64,000 nt of DNA, taken from the NCBI RefSeq assembly GCF_048544455.1, contig NC_133537.1, positions 18,227,541 to 18,291,540 on the forward strand, given 5' to 3'. The position numbers and the translations under genes were made by a program. Positions within the stretch are counted from its first letter, which is position 1. Each line of letters opens with the position of its first letter. The notes under the pieces are model-generated. The model was not told where the DNA came from, searched no databases, and saw only the letters and a program-made list of their open reading frames with translations. Below are positions 59,127 to 64,000 of this stretch, piece after piece. Source of the stretch: Silene latifolia. Taxonomy: Eukaryota; Streptophyta; Magnoliopsida; Caryophyllales; Caryophyllaceae.

Positions 59127-59949
59127 TCACGGTGCGCCCGGGTCAATTTCCACTTCTTCGGTCTCCGCTCCTTCGACCATGCCGACAGTGGCATCCATGA
59201 GGTCGCCCTCATGTTGTAAGGATGGGCTCTTCCCCTTCTCCGACTTCTTCGCCACTTTGAGGGATTGCATGTTGCACCCTCTGGCAGATATCTGGACGTT
59301 GACTACTTCGTCCTTTTCGTCCTTTGAGACGAGCTTATGCGCTTCCCCTTGGTCCGAGACATACATCGGTGTCAAGGCCCGGATGGACATTATCGCATCG
59401 GCCTCGCTCGAGTGACTCGGCCTATAAGAACGTTGTAGGGGACGAGCCGTCAATGACCACGAACTCAGATAGGACATTCTTAGCCGCATTCCCTTCGCCG
59501 AACATCACCGGCTGATTGACCACGAGGTACCAGGTCGGCCCGGAAAATCAGACAACGGATTGGTGCGGGGGCTTAAGTCCTCAACCTTCGACCGAGGTTG
59601 AGAAAGCACTCCCGAACATGATGTTCGTGTAGGCGCCTGTGTCAATCGGGCACCTCTTGACCAGGTGGTTGGCTATGTCCAAGTGGACTACAAGTGGGTC
59701 ATTTGTGCGGGCGATGACTCCCTCATAGTCCTTCTTCCCAATAGTCATGTCGGGGATGTTGGAAGCGGGGATCGCTATTTTGGGCACAAAGTTGATGGCC
59801 TGATATAGCTCGTTCAGGTGCCGTTTGTGCCCATGAGCGGACCCACCGTTCTCGTTGCCCCCGATGACAACATGGATCACTCCTATCCGTTCAAAGACGG
59901 ATTTTTTATTTGAGCCGCCGGTATTAGTCTTTTGGCCTCCAAAGAACAT
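59127..59949 (-). pseudogene. Aspartic protease of element B
   Basis: The frame 59581..59949 holds GVIHVVIGGNENGGSAHG and the catalytic PIDTGAYTNIMF (Pro replaces the Leu seen in element A). A second frame, 59127..59489, holds the C-terminal part shared with element A (VSKDEKDEVVNVQISARGC). Confidence 0.85.
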
Positions 59950-60430
59950 ATTTGCCGAGGCTCCCTTCCGGATCGCTCTTCAATGGCATTCTTCGATGCC
60001 GGCAGTTGTCGATTAAGTGACCGTGTGGCCGTGGTACTCACGGCATCGGCTCGTGTCACCGTCCCCCTCGCCTTGGGAGGCCTTTCCCACTTCCCGACCC
60101 TCGCTTTTGCTCGTGGGGAAGACCTCGGCGGCAGCAGATACGACCAGGGGGGTGTGACCATTGTACCGCTTTTGGTAGTACGGTCCCGAACTCCCCCCGG
60201 CGCCCGCCGAGTTCTGTTTCCTGGCGGATTTGTCAGACCGTGACCTATTATTGTCACGGCGTCCTTCATCCGGGTTGTCCTCCCGGCGGCTCTTTCTCTC
60301 TGAGTGCCCGGCCTCGCTGGGGCCTACCCAGGTTTTGTGATAGTCCTCCACCTTTATGGCTTGGTCGGCCATCTTCCTGGCGGAGTCTAGGTTCAGGCCT
60401 CCGCACTTGATGAGCTCGTTTTTTAAGTTG
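59950..60430 (-). pseudogene. gag of element B, N-terminally truncated
   Basis: It begins at LKNELIKCGGLNLDSARKMA and runs to the zinc-knuckle region CREYHGHTVT (about 60015). The N-terminal two thirds of gag is missing. At about 60430..60436 the sequence changes to the leader of another LTR element. The whole segment is a near-identical inverted copy of 51885..52300. Confidence 0.85.
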
Positions 60431-60514
60431 TGGACAGCGGGCCGCCCACGGGGGCGCTTGGTGAGAAACGGGGACAAGCGTTTGCATTTTGTATGGAGTC
60501 GCCACCAATTTTTA
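60431..60514 (-). other. Leader and primer-site region of element D
   Basis: On the minus strand, AATTGGTGGCGACTCCATAC follows the end of the LTR. TGGCGACTCC (60495..60504) is a probable primer-binding site; I do not assign the tRNA. Confidence 0.55.
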
Positions 60515-62830
60515 TGGGAAATTGGAACCGTTCGAATACCTCGTGCCATGTCAAGACACAAAGTAGTGACATGAACACTAAACAATCGTTACCCTTAGCA
60601 TTCTATGTCTAGAATGACTCTCGCGGATGCCAATGAACACGGGTGCTCACGGAGATCTGGAGTAAGGGGTGAGGGTACGTATTAGGAAGCTCTTTTGATC
60701 GAACACCTAATCCCGCCCGCCTCGATAGCGGCCTCTACTAATGATTAGGGAAGTTATTCATACTCGATATATCGTCGGCTATATGCATGCAATGCAACAT
60801 CCATAGATTAATCCTAGCATATGAGAATTTAACTAAGTCGGTTGACATGTAATTAGCATACAATTGGGTCGAAGTTGGAGTTAATGCTCATTTACATGTG
60901 AGAAACATACAAATGATACAAAAGAAATACAATAATTATAAATTACAATAATGAAAATTACATTAAATTACATCGGAATAGGCGATTTATGTCGAAAATA
61001 CCGCTAAAACGGATGATTTGATAAAATGGAATAAAGGAATAAAACACGACGGATCGAAGGTGATAATACGAGATATTAGTTGATTAATACGTGAACTAAT
61101 TAAACTAGGTCGAGGCAGAAAAGGAGTTCAGGGACGAATTCACTCGGAACAAAGCAAAGAGTAATCGCGCCCTTTGGAAGAGGCGCAGCGAGATTTTCGC
61201 GTCTGTTCCAAGGGTGAGTTCTGGCTGTGAAGCCGGAACTGCAAACCGTTGATGTTATTTGTTAATTTAAGGGATTGATTACGATATTAGACTCGGATGA
61301 AAGTGATTTAACAGGTTATTTAGCATATGAATTATGGTCATAAAGCAGTAAAACATGGATGAGACGGAAATAAGATGGATTAATTATGTGAAGGGTCGAT
61401 GTTAATGAATGATTAATTAAACTAACTGAACGAATTAAACTAAACATGATGAACGATTTACTTAATTAATGACCAAACGGTGAAAATATATCAACAATGA
61501 ATTTAAACTCAATATGAACGAATTGAATTTCTAAAACTCGAATTGAATATTAATGACGGAAACCCGCAAATATTGATTATTTGGGATTTGAGTCGGATTT
61601 ATGACGATTTAAACATGTTAATGATACATATGAATTATTAAACTATCATGTGAGAGAATTAATGATTTAACAAAACAAAAGAAATAAATTTGATACGAAT
61701 TACAGAGGACGGAGGAAGAAGAAAAGAAGCAGGAACTGCGGCAGCCTCACGAAGAGGCGCAGCAGGTGCTGCGCTCCTTCGAAGAGGCGCAGCGGTTGCT
61801 GCGTCTTTTCTCGACGTCTGTCTACTGGAAATCCGCGAAAAAAGGTTTTAAAGACGGTTTTAGAAACCGGTTTTAATGGTGTATTCGACATAAACCTTAC
61901 AATTGTTATACAACAAATAAAAATACAATAAATAAAGAGAATTATACACCCTCAGACTTACATGTTGACGGAACGAGAAGAACTAAGAAGATCGATTAGT
62001 GAATGCTCGACGCGAATGCAAGGAAAGAGTGCCCTCGTAAGAGGAAAACGATTTAAACAGATTGATTAATTAGATTGATTGAGTGTAGTGGTCAAATTGG
62101 TCGGTCATGCAACGGAGAGGCTGGTACCCGGAAAGATCCGAGCTTACGTGGTCGGAAGTCCAAGCACGTAGGCGCCAATTAGTAAGAACGAAGTCTAGAA
62201 TGCAAAGGGAGAAGAGAAGGGCGGACACTCGCGTGAGAAATATGAGGAACGAAAGCTCCTATTTATACTAATCACGTGAAGGAATAGGGTTTCGGAGACT
62301 CTTTGGAAGTGAATCTCGGCAAGATATGAAAAAGATACGTAAACCATGCAAAGAAGGGCCTGGGAAGAGGCGCGCAGCCACATCTGCGTCTCTTGGAAGA
62401 GGCGCAAAGACTGCTTGCGTCTATTCCCGTGGAGGTTTCTCCTCCGCTTAAGAAAGATTTCGCGTTTGAGTTATGGTAGGACGGAAATAATTCGATTATC
62501 TTTTGAATATTACGGGATATTATTTGCCAAAAGATAAAATTTGAGAAATATGGAATAGAAATATCCGGAACATTCCAGAACATTCTGACTCGGGATTTAA
62601 CAAACTATCGAGAAAATGGAGACGGTTTTTGACCCGGACTCGAATGTACTCTAATTATCGCCAAAACGACCGTATCGGCACGTAGATGACAACTAAGAGG
62701 TTGACATTATTATTTGAGCAATCACTTGACGATAATCTTACGAATTGTCACAAATCGTTCGCGAATCGGACATGCGGCCCAATCATCACCTAGGGTGGTT
62801 TGCGAGGGGTGCAGAAACGAGGTGTCTACA
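60515..62830 (-). repeat. LTR of retroelement D, minus strand
   Basis: Begins TGTAGACACCTCGTTTCTGC at 62830, directly after a polypurine tract, and ends about CCCA at 60515. The length is about 2.3 kb. A TATA box TATAAATAGG lies at about 62258..62267. It contains several GAAGAGGCGCAGC-NNN-GCTGCG hairpin-like repeats (61172, 61765, 61785, 62367, 62397). It is an unrelated family to the LTRs of element A. The 60515 boundary is approximate. Confidence 0.7.
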
Positions 62831-64000
62831 GAGCCCCCACTTTGACTGAGGCTTGGACAAGGCGAAAGTCAAAGTATAGCCATCAGGTCAATCGAAGATT
62901 ACAACCTGACGACTATGGCGACGCGAGGCGGCTCAAGGGGTCTGAACCAAGGACCTATCGTCGGGAACATTTTAGAGCCTGTCGACTATCGGGGAGGGTC
63001 GTTTAAAGTCCATTAGACTACGTAAGGAAGCTCGCCAGCCATAAGAAGAGAACATACCTGAGATTTAATCGAACTTCGCGGGGAAACAAGAGAGATATTG
63101 AAAACAGCAGGACGTCGGTAGAAACTGCTGGGGATCCGCTTGCGTCGGTCTCAAGCGAACTCGGGCGAAATTTGGAGGTTGAATCTGCTTGCGTCGGTCT
63201 GAAGCGGACTCTGGGTTGGAGAATATATCGACGACTAGGAACATCTTGATCGTCGTGAAAGAAAGTCTTGGGTGAGCAGTACTGCAAAATACTACTGCGC
63301 TGGACAGACGACCAGGAACATCTTGATCGTTGTAGAAAGAAAGTCTTGAGTGAGCAGTACTGCAAAATACTACTGCGCTGGATAAAAATTGAGCAATACT
63401 GCTGCGCGGGATAAAATGATCTTGGACAATACTGCGAAATACTGTCGCGCTGGATAAAACGTGGGCCGGAACGAAAGGAAATCGTCGAAACGGACCAAAA
63501 TGATAAAACGTCATCGAGGAAGAGGCGCACCAAAGATGGGCCCACGAATAACGAACTCATAACGGATTTTTGAAAATCCACAAGGAGGGAACAAAAGGAA
63601 GAGGCGCAGCAAGAGCTGCGTCTCTTGGAAGAGGCGCAGCACCTGCTGCGTCTTTTCCCCAATTCAGCAATTCTGCGTAAAAACGCGAAAATCAGAAGGT
63701 TTATGTTCATTTTATTCGAAACACAATTTTTGCAATTTCTCTCTCAAATCTTCACCATTTCCGCCAAGGTTGGATTCAAAAGCTTGCTTAAAATATGACT
63801 AATCGAGGTATGTGCTTTAATCTTGCATTAATCATCCGTATTTGTCGAATTTTGAGCCGCGAACATTAGGGTTTTCGACCCTTTTGATCGAAAATTTGGG
63901 GCTTTTCCCCCAAATGGATTTGTCTTGCCAAATTGATGCTAGAAATGGATAATAGGTAATGTTAGGAACATAACCATGTATTTACTTTGAATTTTCATCG
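62831..64000 (-). mobile_element. 3' interior of element D, runs off the window
   Basis: AAGTGGGGGCTC (62831..62842, minus strand) is the polypurine tract. The interior is non-coding as far as seen. It has tandem repeats: GCTTGCGTCGGTCT copies at 63128 and 63189, and a ~72 bp unit (GACCAGGAACATCTTGATCG) at about 63234 and 63308 with decayed copies to 63460. AAGAGGCGCAGC repeats recur at 63520..63660. Frames on the minus strand reflect these repeats. Confidence 0.6.

Overview
The window is nuclear DNA from a flowering plant. The host genes are split by GT-AG introns, TATA boxes have plant form, the bulk is AT-rich, and almost every plant transposon superfamily is present. CTCGATCGAGT-type palindromes and Tat-lineage (Retand-like) retroelements make me think of Caryophyllales, perhaps Caryophyllaceae. 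That placement is from memory and is not proven by the sequence.

Three host genes are visible. A MAP-kinase first exon on the minus strand (4880..5172 plus 9775..9930) is a pseudogene split by a 4.6 kb hAT transposon. An intact-looking seven-exon alpha/beta-hydrolase gene, probably plastid-targeted, lies on the minus strand at 30375..34342. An intact four-exon class III peroxidase lies on the plus strand at 38194..40281. The remaining sequence is transposable elements, simple repeats and AT-rich spacer.

Left part (1..20.6 kb): a probable Helitron carries two Mutator-like inverted-repeat elements. The hAT element (5173..9774) has an 8 bp target duplication and a solo LTR inside it. An inverted-repeat element sits inside TA microsatellites (10387..11602). 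A mariner-like element (11641..17112) with perfect 30 bp ends is inserted in the right-hand TA array; it encodes a D39D transposase with one stop and a second, unrelated acidic ORF. A Tourist-like MITE and a second TA-array-embedded element follow.

Middle part (20.7..41 kb): a Mutator-like MITE is interrupted by a 7.8 kb non-coding Tekay/Del-like LTR element, which itself holds a CCGGTCC-rich hAT MITE. The hydrolase gene carries a very small TRIM (41 bp LTRs) in an intron, and the peroxidase carries a 546 bp hairpin-rich MITE near a splice donor. Two hAT MITEs have ends matching the hAT element at 5173..9774.

Right part (41..64 kb): Tat-lineage retrotransposons. Element A (41581..49028) has three LTRs, degenerate gag-protease, no reverse transcriptase or integrase, and an antisense gene. 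A chimera (50773..60430) joins sense gag to an antisense gene and then to inverted integrase, RNase H, RT, protease and gag. The gag segments at its two ends form a near-identical inverted repeat. The antisense gene has its own TATA box and an intron. A different LTR family with AAGAGGCGCAGC repeats fills the right end. The main candidates for new biology are the antisense retrotransposon gene with its strand-switched chimera, and the mariner passenger ORF with repeated VPDSE motifs.
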